Origin: Roseivirga sp. UBA6061
Lineage (GTDB): Bacteria > Bacteroidota > Bacteroidia > Cytophagales > Cyclobacteriaceae
Assembly (NCBI GenBank): GCA_002427745.1
Contig: DIYF01000022.1
Span: forward strand, 1 to 48,364
Reading direction: 5' to 3'
Length of the DNA: 48,364 nt
Shown: positions 35,296-44,600 of the stretch, piece by piece
Layout of the letters: the number at the start of each line of letters is the position of its first letter
How positions within the stretch are numbered: position 1 is the first letter of the stretch
Notes under the pieces: model-generated
What the model saw: only the letters and a program-made list of their open reading frames with translations
Told to the model about the DNA's origin: nothing
The model's database searches: none
Made by a program: the position numbers and the translations under genes

Positions 35296-36393
35296 ATGAA
35301 AGGCTATCGGTTTTCCAAATTCATTCCTAAAAAAGCCAAAGGTGAATCCGCCTTTGATAACTTGCTCAATATCTTTTTGCAGCTGGTGAGTATTACCGGT
35401 GGAGATGCCGGAGAAGCACTCAGCTGGCTTACCAACCTTGACAGGGAATACAATCTGACTGATGGCAACTATGGCATCGGCAACTTTATTGACGACCTGA
35501 AAGAAAAGGGGTACCTGACTGAGCAAAATCAGGATGGCAAATTTGAGGTGACAGACAAAGCGGGTCAGCAGATACGCAAGTCTGCCCTGGAAGAGATTTT
35601 CGGGAAGCTGAAAAAATCAGGCAAAGGTCAGCATAAGACCAATATTTCGGGGATCGGAGATGAAAGAGGCACGGATAGAAGACCTTTTGAGTTCGGGGAT
35701 GCCATTCAGCAGATAGCCATGACAGACTCCATCCGCAACGCTCAGATCAATCACGGATTTGGCGATTTCATGCTGACGGAAGACGATCTGGAGGTAGTGG
35801 AAACTGAGTATAAAACCCAGACCTCTACTGTACTGATGATCGATATCTCTCACTCCATGATCTTGTATGGGGAAGACAGGATTACACCGGCCAAGAAGGT
35901 AGCCATGGCACTGGCTGAACTAGTTACCACCAAATACCCAAAAGATACACTGGATGTCATTGTATTTGGCAATGATGCCTGGCAGATAGAGATCAAAGAT
36001 TTGCCTTACCTGCAGGTGGGGCCCTATCATACCAATACCATAGCCGGTATGGAACTGGCCATGGACATTCTGCGGAGAAGAAAAAATGCCAACAAGCAGA
36101 TCTTTATGATCACTGATGGCAAGCCTACCTGTATGAAGGTGGGCATCAAATACTACAAAAACAGCTTCGGGCTGGATCCGAAGATTCTAAACAAAACCCT
36201 GAACCTGGCCAGTCAATGCCGCAGGCTCAACATTCCTGTCACCACTTTTATGATCGCCTCAGATCCTTACCTGAAAGAATTTGTACAGGAATTCACAACG
36301 GCCAATAATGGCAATGCCTATTACAGCAGCCTCAAAGGTCTGGGCCACCTCATTTTCGAGGACTATAAACGTAACAGAAGAAAGAGATTTTAA
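35296..36393 (+). CDS. VWA domain protein (partner of MoxR-like ATPase)
   Basis: The protein has 365 aa and starts at ATG, without signal peptide or membrane segment. The N-terminal half is helical and charged; the C-terminal half is a von Willebrand factor A domain with MIDAS motif D183-I-S185-H-S187 (VLMIDISHSM), a threonine-containing middle loop (GPYHTNTIAG) and IFMITDGKPT. VWA proteins of this type act as adaptors or substrates of MoxR-family AAA+ ATPases. The ATPase gene starts 1 bp after its stop codon, so the two are translated together. Confidence 0.9.
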   Translation: MKGYRFSKFIPKKAKGESAFDNLLNIFLQLVSITGGDAGEALSWLTNLDREYNLTDGNYGIGNFIDDLKEKGYLTEQNQDGKFEVTDKAGQQIRKSALEEIFGKLKKSGKGQHKTNISGIGDERGTDRRPFEFGDAIQQIAMTDSIRNAQINHGFGDFMLTEDDLEVVETEYKTQTSTVLMIDISHSMILYGEDRITPAKKVAMALAELVTTKYPKDTLDVIVFGNDAWQIEIKDLPYLQVGPYHTNTIAGMELAMDILRRRKNANKQIFMITDGKPTCMKVGIKYYKNSFGLDPKILNKTLNLASQCRRLNIPVTTFMIASDPYLKEFVQEFTTANNGNAYYSSLKGLGHLIFEDYKRNRRKRF

Positions 36394-36394
36394 A

Positions 36395-37915
36395 ATGAAC
36401 TATAAGGAATGGAGCGCAGATCAGCTAACCGGGATCACAACCCTGGGAGAGCTGAAAGCAGCAGGCTATCAAAGCAAATCGGTAAAGGACGAGCTCCGCG
36501 ATAACCTGATTGAAAAGCTGAGAAAAAAGGAACCTACCTTTGAGGGGATCTGGGGCTTCGAAGATACCGTAATTCCCGATGTGGAGCGGGCTCTTCTGTC
36601 CAAGCACAATATGAACCTGCTGGGGCTTCGCGGCCAGGCCAAGACCCGCATTGCGAGGCAAATGGTGAGCTTGCTTGACGAGTACGTGCCCTATATCTCA
36701 GGTTCTGAGCTCAATGACGACCCGTTGAACCCTATCACCCGCTTTGGGAAGAGTTTAGTAGCAGAAAAGGGAGATGCTACTCCTGTTAGCTGGTTGCACA
36801 GAGATGAGCGCTATGCGGAAAAACTAGCCACTCCCGATGTTTCCATTGCCGACCTTATCGGAGATGTGGATCCCATCAAAGCCGCTACACTGAAACTGCC
36901 TTATTCTGACGAACGTGTTATCCACTATGGGCTTGTACCCCGTTCGCATCGCAGTATTTTCGTTATCAACGAATTACCGGATTTACAAGCCCGTATTCAG
37001 GTGGCTCTTTTTAATATCCTACAGGAAGGCGATATCCAGATAAGAGGTTTTAAGCTGAGACTCCCGCTTGACATCCAGTTTGTATTTACCGCCAATCCTG
37101 AAGATTATACCAACAGAGGCAGCATTGTCACTCCGTTGAAAGACCGGATTGACAGCCAGATTATCACCCACTACCCCAAATCCATAGAGATTGGCAAACA
37201 GATCACTACCCAGGAGGCAGATATCAAAGAGGATCAAAAATCCAAAGTAGTGGTGAATGAGCTGGCTCTTGACCTGATTGAGCAGATTGCTATTGAAGCA
37301 CGGCAAAGTGAATATGTGGATGAAAAGAGTGGCGTATCGGCCAGGCTGACCATAGCAGCCTATGAAAACCTGGTGAGCAGTGCTGAACGCAGATCCATCA
37401 TCAACGATGAAAAACAGACCTTCATCAGGGTTTCTGACTTTATCGGTGTGGTACCTGCCATTACCGGTAAAGTAGAACTGGTTTACGAAGGTGAACAGGA
37501 AGGCCCGGGCATTGTGGCCCATAACCTGGTAGGCAAGGCTATAAGAACGCAGTTCACCAATTATTTCCCCAAACCAGACGACAAGAAGAAAGAGGGACAG
37601 GAAAACCCTTATAAGAAGATTACCAACTGGTTTGGTGAAGGCTATACCATTGACATACTCAATGAACTGTCTAATGAAAACTATGAAAAAGCGTTGACCG
37701 TGATACCGGGTTTACAGGAGCTGGTAGCTTCTAAACATGCCGGTAAAAGTAAACATGAGCAGTTGTTTTTAATGGAATTTGCCCTGCACGGCCTGGCAGA
37801 ATACAGCAAGCTCAGTAAAAGCGCGCTGGATGTTGGCACCCGTTTCAAAGATCTGCTCAGCGGTATGTTTACCATGCCTGACCTTGACAATTTAGACGAA
37901 GAAGATTTTCAATAA
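36395..37915 (+). CDS. MoxR-like / magnesium-chelatase-type AAA+ ATPase
   Basis: The protein has 506 aa from ATG at 36395, just after the VWA stop. The open frame begins further upstream, but that part overlaps the VWA gene and is not needed. Walker A is G77-LRG-QA-K83-T84 (with Ala where many have Gly). The Walker B region reads SIFVINELP, i.e. Asn instead of the usual Asp before Glu. Sensor-1/helix regions follow (FVFTANPEDYTNRGSIVTPLKDRI, as in Mg-chelatase I and MoxR proteins). The C-terminal part is helical. It probably remodels a partner in an ATP-dependent way with the VWA protein. Cytoplasmic. Confidence 0.88.
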   Translation: MNYKEWSADQLTGITTLGELKAAGYQSKSVKDELRDNLIEKLRKKEPTFEGIWGFEDTVIPDVERALLSKHNMNLLGLRGQAKTRIARQMVSLLDEYVPYISGSELNDDPLNPITRFGKSLVAEKGDATPVSWLHRDERYAEKLATPDVSIADLIGDVDPIKAATLKLPYSDERVIHYGLVPRSHRSIFVINELPDLQARIQVALFNILQEGDIQIRGFKLRLPLDIQFVFTANPEDYTNRGSIVTPLKDRIDSQIITHYPKSIEIGKQITTQEADIKEDQKSKVVVNELALDLIEQIAIEARQSEYVDEKSGVSARLTIAAYENLVSSAERRSIINDEKQTFIRVSDFIGVVPAITGKVELVYEGEQEGPGIVAHNLVGKAIRTQFTNYFPKPDDKKKEGQENPYKKITNWFGEGYTIDILNELSNENYEKALTVIPGLQELVASKHAGKSKHEQLFLMEFALHGLAEYSKLSKSALDVGTRFKDLLSGMFTMPDLDNLDEEDFQ

Positions 37916-37919
37916 GACC

Positions 37920-38576
37920 ATGGACCTTGCTGAGCTCAAAAGGCTGATCTCACGGGGTGAAGGTCTCTATCTGGAATTCAAAAAGAAAGCCAATCATCCC
38001 GAAAAAATCATCAAAGAACTGGTGGCCTTTGCCAATACAGGCGGAGGATTGCTGGTATTGGGAGTAGATGATGATGGCACGGTGTCCGGTACCCGAAACA
38101 TCGAGGGAGAGGCCTATGTTTTGGAAGATGCCATCCGCAAATGGGTTCGGCCCCAACCTGCCTACGAGGTTGAGATGATCAGACTCAATGAAAAAAAAGG
38201 ACTGGCCCTTTTTCACATTGAAGAAGGAAAGCGCAAACCCTACTTTGTAAAACTGGAAGAGGATACCGGCAAGGGCAAAGCCTATGTTCGTTCAGGGGAA
38301 GAAAGCCTTCAGGCCAGCCGCGAAATGCGTGAGATTATAAGACGCAGGCTTAGATCCGATAATATTCAGTTTGAGTTTGGCGAAAAAGAAAAGATACTCA
38401 TGGAGTACCTTGAGGAGCATGATACCATTGGGGTGCAGCAATTAAGACAGGCCGCTAAAATCCCTAAGTTTGTAGCATCGCGTACACTGGTAAGACTTGT
38501 GCTCGCCAATGTACTGGATGTAAAGCCTACAGGCTCCGGAGATCTCTACTTTTCCAAAACAGAAGCCATTATCTGA
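37920..38576 (+). CDS. AlbA_2 (Schlafen-type) domain protein with C-terminal winged helix
   Basis: The protein has 218 aa and starts at ATG 4 bp after the ATPase stop. The AlbA_2 domain is at about 5-130: LYLEFKKKANHPEKIIKELVAFANTGGGLLVLGVDDDG is the family signature, followed by RKPYFVK and AYVRSGEES. A C-terminal helical part (EKILMEYLEEHDTIGVQQLRQAAKI) looks like a winged helix-turn-helix. AlbA_2/Schlafen proteins are nucleic-acid-binding and some are nucleases or regulators; which applies here is not known. Its stop overlaps the end of the convergent TPR gene by 8 nt. Confidence 0.87.
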   Translation: MDLAELKRLISRGEGLYLEFKKKANHPEKIIKELVAFANTGGGLLVLGVDDDGTVSGTRNIEGEAYVLEDAIRKWVRPQPAYEVEMIRLNEKKGLALFHIEEGKRKPYFVKLEEDTGKGKAYVRSGEESLQASREMREIIRRRLRSDNIQFEFGEKEKILMEYLEEHDTIGVQQLRQAAKIPKFVASRTLVRLVLANVLDVKPTGSGDLYFSKTEAII

Positions 38577-39279
38577 GTGATGAGAGAAGCTCCCTGGCTT
38601 TATCGTATTTAAACTGGCCCTCCTCAACGGATTCAAGCATATCTGTGGACTGACCTGTATTCCCGTTCTTCCAGTAAGCAAGAGCCAGGTACCAACGGGT
38701 TTGTTGATAATATTTATTAGGGCGTTCTGTACCAATTTCTTCAAAAATGCGGATGGCTTCTTTCACATGATCACTCCCCAGGGCACTCACTCCCAGGTAA
38801 AATTTCAATTCAGCACCAAGTCCTTCCTCTCCAACAGCACTCAACAGATCAAAAGCCTTGTTATAATTCCGGTCGGAATAAGCCTCTATCCCCTCTGCTG
38901 CCTTGTTGCCCTCTTCTCCTCTGAGGCTGACAAGTTGATCAAAATGCCCGAAGTAGTCCTCAAAGACGGGTGGCTTATTCAGGTTCTGCCAGACTACTCC
39001 CGCGCCCACCAGCACCAATACCGCTGCCGCAACAGCATACCACAAGCGAGAACCATTTCTTCCAGGCTTTGGCTCCAGGGACGCACGCATCCCTTTCAAT
39101 TGCTCTTTCAGTGCTGCCCCCTCCAGTTGAACAAGCACATCCCTATACTCGCTTATAGCCAGCTCCAGCAAATCTTTTGGCACAGCATTACCATCAACAT
39201 CGAGTACCTCATTGGCCTCAATATCCCCTGCCAGGTAGCTCTCCAGAAGCGCTACATCTATGTCCCTTACCTTATTCAT
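38569..39279 (-). CDS. Membrane-anchored TPR protein, partner of ECF sigma factor (copy 1)
   Basis: The protein has 236 aa and starts at ATG. A cytoplasmic N-terminal part (about 1-78) has a helical anti-sigma-like look (LLESYLAGDIEANEV, LLELAISEYRDVL). One membrane helix follows (about 79-97, LWYAVAAAVLVLVGAGVVW), then a periplasmic segment PPVFEDYFGHFDQLVSLRG and TPR repeats (about 130-230, YNKAFDLLSAVGEEG; KYYQQTRWYLALAYWKNG). It overlaps the upstream sigma gene by 8 nt. It is a paralogue of the protein at 40046-40768. By position and topology it may hold the sigma factor in check and sense through the TPRs (inference). Confidence 0.82.
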   Translation of the reverse strand: MNKVRDIDVALLESYLAGDIEANEVLDVDGNAVPKDLLELAISEYRDVLVQLEGAALKEQLKGMRASLEPKPGRNGSRLWYAVAAAVLVLVGAGVVWQNLNKPPVFEDYFGHFDQLVSLRGEEGNKAAEGIEAYSDRNYNKAFDLLSAVGEEGLGAELKFYLGVSALGSDHVKEAIRIFEEIGTERPNKYYQQTRWYLALAYWKNGNTGQSTDMLESVEEGQFKYDKARELLSSLR

Positions 39280-39850
39280 CCCTAAAATCCGACCTCTCTA
39301 GTTTCTGACCTTTTACTAAACTAATAAGTTTCTGAAGGCATCGGTATTTTTTATTCTTCGTGGCTGCCTCACTCCCCAATCCATATTTAGTGGTCAGGCT
39401 TGCCATAGTTTTTCCCTCAAAATAAAAATCTATCAGTAACTGCTTACATTCTTCATTGATGAGTTCCATGACTTTGCGAATGGTCATCTGAGATTTCTGA
39501 ATAATCAGTTCTTCCTGAAAGTCAGACTCGTCTTCCACTTTCAGATGCTTATGTGCCGTTCGCCTTCTTCTTAGCTCTTTCAGCCAAAGGTTTCGCGCAA
39601 TCCCAAACAAATAGGTCTTCAGGCTGCTGGTTTTGTGGTACTCACCCTTTCTTACTTTTACATAGAAAATGACCAGAGCGTCCTGAAACAAATCATCAGC
39701 CTCATCTGCATTTCCACTGTTTTTAAGTACATAATTTTTTACAGGATGGAAGTACTGCGAGTAGAGAAAATGCATCGAGTTATTGATAAAAGCCTGATTC
39801 TGCTTCTCTATCGCCCGGATGATCTCACTATCACTAATCTTCTTACCCAA
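39272..39850 (-). CDS. RNA polymerase ECF-type sigma factor (TPR-linked, copy 1)
   Basis: The protein has 192 aa. The start is TTG at 39850; an in-frame TGA is 18 nt upstream and no ATG lies near. Region 2: YFHPVKNYVLKNSGNADEADDLFQDALVIFY, SLKTYLFGIARNLWLKELRRRR. Region 4: LINEECKQLLIDFYFEGKTMASLTTKYG, ATKNKKYRCLQKL. The A-KNKKYRC-x-KL end is shared with the sigma factor at 40777-41388 and differs from the two TonB-C-linked sigma factors, so these form their own subgroup. The downstream membrane TPR gene overlaps it by 8 nt. Confidence 0.9.
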   Translation of the reverse strand: MGKKISDSEIIRAIEKQNQAFINNSMHFLYSQYFHPVKNYVLKNSGNADEADDLFQDALVIFYVKVRKGEYHKTSSLKTYLFGIARNLWLKELRRRRTAHKHLKVEDESDFQEELIIQKSQMTIRKVMELINEECKQLLIDFYFEGKTMASLTTKYGLGSEAATKNKKYRCLQKLISLVKGQKLERSDFRDE

Positions 39851-40045
39851 TAGATTGCTTTTACCTCAAAAACCAAAAGAATTACTCATGGTAAATTAAA
39901 GGTATTAATCAGCATTTACATAGCTGATAGCTCACCAGAGATTAATAAAAAGAAGACTCTGACTCTTTTGGGTATGATTTACCGCTAATGAGGGATGGTA
40001 GTCCCAAAGGAGTATATGGCTTTTGAAATAAGGAGAGAGTATAAC

Positions 40046-40768
40046 CTAGAGTCCGGCCAGTAGCTCCTGTGCTACCTCGTACTGATCTTCATCAGGTCCG
40101 ATTTTGGCAAGTGTTTCCCGGGCTTCCTCTATCTTTCCACTCTGCCAGTAGGTAAGTCCCAGAAACCACTTGGTCTGTTGCCAGTACTGGTTATGATCAT
40201 CTCTGAGAAGTTTCTCAAGATTGGTTTCAGCCAATGGATACTGTCCGATGGCCAGCGCTGCAATGGCCTGATAGAACAAAACCTCGTTACTTAAGGAATC
40301 TACTGCCACCCTGTTGAACTCACGGATAGCCGCGTCATAATCTTTTAATGTATACAGGCGCATGGCGGTACTCATACTGCCTTCACTACCACGCATACTG
40401 AGCAGATCAGGATATGCTTTGAAGTAGTCTTCGAATTCAGGAGGACTATCATTTAAGATACCGGAAAACACCGCTATCAACAAAGCCATAGCGGCCACTG
40501 CTGCTGTCCACCACATCCAAACAGTTTTCTTACCTGCTTCCTCCGGCTTTTCGCTTTCAGTTTCGGCAATATACTCTTCATGGATAGACTTCAGGTCTTC
40601 CTTCAATCCACTAAGCTCGATAAGGTTTTTAGAAGTATTAAATAGCTCGATAGCCTCGTCCAGTTCCTCGTCTGACGGGTTATCATTTTCCTCCTTGACT
40701 TCCTTCCTTGTTAGCTCACCGGATAAGTAGCGTTCTACTTTCTCGATAAGTTCCTCTTTTAGTTCCAC
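40046..40768 (-). CDS. Membrane-anchored TPR protein, partner of ECF sigma factor (copy 2)
   Basis: The protein has 240 aa. The start is GTG at 40768 (MELKEELIEKVERYLSGEL), 8 bp after the sigma stop. The N-terminal part is acidic (about 1-82). A membrane helix (about 83-103, VWMWWTAAVAAMALLIAVFSG) follows, then the conserved periplasmic PPEFEDYFKAYPDLLSMRG and TPR repeats (YDAAIREFNRVAVD; QYPLAETNLEKLL; YWQQTKWFLGLTYWQSGKIEEA). It is a clear paralogue of 38569-39279 in order, topology and motifs. The role is unknown; the position suggests an anti-sigma/sensor. Confidence 0.82.
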   Translation of the reverse strand: MELKEELIEKVERYLSGELTRKEVKEENDNPSDEELDEAIELFNTSKNLIELSGLKEDLKSIHEEYIAETESEKPEEAGKKTVWMWWTAAVAAMALLIAVFSGILNDSPPEFEDYFKAYPDLLSMRGSEGSMSTAMRLYTLKDYDAAIREFNRVAVDSLSNEVLFYQAIAALAIGQYPLAETNLEKLLRDDHNQYWQQTKWFLGLTYWQSGKIEEARETLAKIGPDEDQYEVAQELLAGL

Positions 40769-40776
40769 TATCCTCG

Positions 40777-41388
40777 TTAATGGCCCATATCTATATCGTT
40801 CATGTCGATATTATTCTCTTTTACCAAGTCCATCAGTTTCTTCATGCAGCGGTATTTTTTATTCTTTGCCGAGTCCTCATTCGTCAGAGAATATTTGACT
40901 GCGATTTCCTTGATGGACAAACCTCTGAAGTAAAAATCTGTCAATACATTACGACAACCTTCATCTAGTTGTTCTAATAAATATGACAAGGTAAGCTTTT
41001 TTGCACTAATATTTATTTCGTCCTCTATATTAGCCCCATCCGCGACCAACACCGGCAGCTGCTCTAATGAACTGTTTTCGTAGTGTTTTTTGGATAGTTC
41101 TTTCAGCCATAAGTTCCTGCAAATGGCGAAAAGATAAGTCTTTACCGAAGAGTTACCCTTGAATTTTGCATTCCTGATCTGATCGTAAAGTATCAGTAAA
41201 CCATTTTGAAAGGTATCAGAAGCATCATTCTCGGATCCTCTGTTGCCGGTTACGAACTTCAGTATTGTCTGATAGTTAGACTTGTATAAATAACGGAAAA
41301 CGCCATTCACGCGGTCTCTACTACCAGAAACAATATCCTCTAAGATCTGTTTATCCAGCAATTTTGATTGAAGTTTAATAACACACAC
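40777..41388 (-). CDS. RNA polymerase ECF-type sigma factor (TPR-linked, copy 2)
   Basis: The protein has 203 aa. The start is GTG at 41388 in a short GT repeat; a later in-frame TTG is also conceivable. Region 2: YLYKSNYQTILKFVTGNRGSENDASDTFQNGLLILYDQIR, SVKTYLFAICRNLWLKELSKK. Region 4: LDEGCRNVLTDFYFRGLSIKEIAVKYS, SAKNKKYRCMKKL. It diverges from the CHAT gene with 309 bp between starts, and is followed 8 bp later by its TPR membrane partner. Confidence 0.9.
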   Translation of the reverse strand: MCVIKLQSKLLDKQILEDIVSGSRDRVNGVFRYLYKSNYQTILKFVTGNRGSENDASDTFQNGLLILYDQIRNAKFKGNSSVKTYLFAICRNLWLKELSKKHYENSSLEQLPVLVADGANIEDEINISAKKLTLSYLLEQLDEGCRNVLTDFYFRGLSIKEIAVKYSLTNEDSAKNKKYRCMKKLMDLVKENNIDMNDIDMGH

Positions 41389-41697
41389 ACATGGAACTAC
41401 CCGCAGAGGTCCTGTTTACACCGAAAGCCTCAGCTGAGTGAAGATCAAAACTTGTGAAGAGAAGATCTGATCTAATCCCGTGTCAAGATATAATGTTTAA
41501 CTAAATATTTATAATTAGAGACAGCTATTATTTATGTCCCGACATTCATAACGCAAAAAGAGCAAACAATTATTGATCCAAAAAGAAAAAATAATCGTGG
41601 TTGTGTTATTTATTTTCTAATACGTATAGGAGGAAACATGAGTTTTAAAGATTTTGGATTGGAATACTAAAAAAGTACTGAAAAGACTGCGTACAAA
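41389..41697. other. 309-bp AT-rich divergent intergenic region between sigma factor and CHAT gene
   Basis: The region must hold the promoters of both divergent transcripts. I see no exact TAnnTTTG box. Visible features are a short perfect inverted repeat ATGTC-CC-GACAT at 41534-41545 within a longer TTATG...CATAA context, several A/T runs, and near the CHAT end a strong Shine-Dalgarno-like AGGAGG (41628-41633) with a 10-codon reading frame behind it (listed separately). No RNA gene is recognised. Confidence 0.6.
41638..41670 (+). CDS. Possible 10-codon leader ORF or gene remnant upstream of the CHAT gene
   Basis: ATG at 41638 is preceded at a 4-nt spacing by AGGAGG (41628-41633), a Shine-Dalgarno match that is rare in Bacteroidota. 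The frame reads MSFKDFGLEY and then TAA at 41668-41670, 27 nt before and in frame with the CHAT ATG. The peptide resembles the first residues of DEAD-box RNA helicases (MSFKDLGL-type), so it may be the leftover start of such a gene. It may instead be a leader peptide whose translation affects the CHAT gene, or chance. No larger helicase remnant follows. Confidence 0.3.
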   Translation: MSFKDFGLEY

Positions 41698-44600
41698 ATG
41701 ACCATGACTTCAAGAGCTTTTTTGATACACATGATGGCCCTGTTCATGTTATCAATCTGCATAACAGGCAATTGCCTCGCTCAGAACGATGAAAAACCTA
41801 CCTATATATTCACAGATAACCGTATCAGCCTGGCAGATACGCTGCTTTCCCTCAAGGACTACACTCGTGCGCTGGAGGCCTATAAAGTAGCCCTGGAGAC
41901 CTACAAAACTGAATCCTTCTATGAGGGCATGGTCTATGCCACCGAGCGCATGGCCTTCTGCTATCGCAGGCTCAAAAATGACGGACTATCAGCAGAAACT
42001 TTTCAGCAGGCCATTGACCTGGCTAAAGAAAAACTAGAGCCGAATCATATGCTATTAAGCAAGGCTTATTTGAACAATGGGATTAGGGCTCATTTTAAAA
42101 ACACCTATTTCCAAGCCGCTGACCTAATTGATTCTTCCAAAGCAATATTTGACAGAAGTCGAGTATATGAGCCAAACACTTACCAAAAAATTATCGAATA
42201 CAAATTTTATACCTATTACTACGCTCAAAAAAGTCACGACACACTAATTAAATACCTGGACATACGCAGTCATCTATTACAAGAACCTATAGAAGCAAAT
42301 CAAAAAATCTATCTACTCAATGATTTTTCACGTGCTTACAACTATTTAGGTGATTATAAAAAAGCCACAGCTTATGCCACTGAGGCATACAGATTGTGCC
42401 TGCTCGAGGATGAGAATGTAGAACCGTATTATCATTCTGATGCTCTGTTTAGTCTAAGCAGATCCTTTTTGAATCAAAACAAATATCAGAAAGCTTTAGA
42501 GGTCTGCAATGAGTTAATTGAGTACACATTGATTAACAATCCAAACGCATCAAATTTAAGAGGTTTTTACAACCTCAAAGGAGTAATTCTAAATGGGTTG
42601 AAAAAGTATAGAGAAGCTTCAGATGAGTTTAAAAAAGCAATCCATTTGCTTGAATTTGCAGGAAAGAAGAATAACCCTCTTTACGACATTTCAACTGGAA
42701 ATCTAGGCTTAGCATATCTAAAAGATCAGAAACCCAAACTATCCAAACATTATCTTGATCAAGCTTTAAATAGTTCGAGAGGAAAACATAGTTACCCCTC
42801 ATTGCATTTATCACCAAGGTTTAGAGACCTCGCTTATTTCTTTGAAGCACAAGGGAAATTTAGAACCGCCTTGAACTATTATGACTCCGCGTTCAAGAGC
42901 CATATCCAAAGGGATTACGGGTCTATATATACAATCCCAATAAAAAGTATATCACGACCTAATTACAAGACTCTGGAGACTCTAATTGAAAGGACCTGTC
43001 TCTTTTCAAAAATCTATACCAATCATCAATCGTCTCCAACTTTACTAAGAATCACCTTGGAACATACTGATAAGATTCACCATTTGATACTTCAAAATAG
43101 ACAACTCTTGAAAACATCGAATGGCAAAATCCACCTTAACGCTAAATTCAAAGACCTATATCAAGCAGGGGTTTGGGCCGCTCAAGAATCGTACTTTCAA
43201 ACTGGGAATGATGAGCACTATGTTGAACAAGGTATAAAAAATATTACGAGAGGAAAGTCTGTTTTATTTTTAGAACAACGATGGGAATTATTGTTATTGA
43301 GCTCTATAAAAGACTCTCCCCAACTTCGAGACGAACTCTCTTCCATTATCTTCATCAATGACAGCCTGGATAATCAAATCAACCAGCAAATTGCCCTTGA
43401 TCCATTAGGTGATTCTGTTATGATTCTGAACACCGAAAAAATGAAGTGGAATGCACGCCTGGCAGAGGTGAGAGAGACCATAGAGAAGGAATACCCTGAT
43501 GCAGGTAATGATTTTTTCAGTAGGGAGATCAGTATTGAGTCTCTTAGGGCAGATCATCAACTGAGCTCTGAAAAGGCCCTGGTGGAGTACTTCATGGGAG
43601 ATTCGGCCATCTTCGTAGTCGGGCTGAGTGGTCAGAAAACTTCTTTCCACAGAATTGAGAAAGATGAGCTGTTTAACACAGCTCTTAGCAGTTTTCTGGG
43701 TGAAGTTAATACAGCACCCGATTCCCGTGAAATGCCCCTTCATCTCCAGAGTTTTGGAGAAGCCTCTCATGCCCTTTACAATGCCTTGCTCAAGCCCGTG
43801 CTGGACGATCTCGGAACAATGGAAAATCTGATCATAGTACCTGACGAAATTCTTTCCAGGGTTCCTTTCGAACTATTGATCTCCCGGTGGTCGGGTCGGG
43901 AAACTTCTTTTAAAGAGCTCGATTACCTGTTGAAAGACACGAAAGTCAGTCATCTGTTGTCTTCCAAAATCAACTTCAATGAGTTTACTCAAAGTCAGGG
44001 TAAGGGCATGCTTGGTTTTGGTTATACAGGCAAAGGCGTAGCCGATGAAAGGGCTGCTATGGGAGGGCTTCCGGGTGCCCTAAAAGAAATCAATTTCCTG
44101 AGATCTAATTTTGAAGGAGACTACTATATAGGTAATGAAGGAACGAAACGCCAGTTTTTGAAAAAAGCCGGTGATTATGATGTCATTCATCTGGCCCTCC
44201 ATGGTATCAGTGATTCTGTCAATCGGTATAATTCAGCCCTGGTATTCAACGGAGACCAGGACTATTATATGACCTCCACGGACCTGTATCGCACCCGGCT
44301 GAAATCCAAACTAGCTGTACTAAGTGCCTGTGAAACCGGCATTGGTAAGATCAGTGAAGGAGAGGGATCGTTCAGTATTGCCCGGGGCTTTGCCATAGCC
44401 GGTGTACCTGCCATAGTTACCACGCTCTGGAAAGTGAATGATCAGGCCGGAGCTTCCATCATGGAACAATTCTATCTCAATCTGCAGGCAGGTAACAAAA
44501 AAGATGATGCACTCAGACAGGCCAAGTTGACATACCTGCAGAAAGCCGACAACCTTAGCTCCAGTCCTTTTTACTGGGGGAATTACATCCTCATTGGTGA

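Noticed and set aside
36281..36394. Upstream extension of the MoxR ATPase frame
   Set aside because: These codons overlap the VWA gene in another frame; the ATG at 36395, 1 bp after the VWA stop, gives a normal N-terminus.
38701..39285. Plus-strand frame of 194 codons opposite the first TPR membrane gene
   Set aside because: The minus-strand protein has a convincing paralogue and partner gene; the plus-strand product has no recognisable feature.
39963..40012. Imperfect inverted repeat CTCTTTTGGG / CCCAAAGGAG in the 195-bp gap between the two sigma/TPR pairs
   Set aside because: One mismatch in ten and a 30-nt loop; could be chance and gives no clear function.
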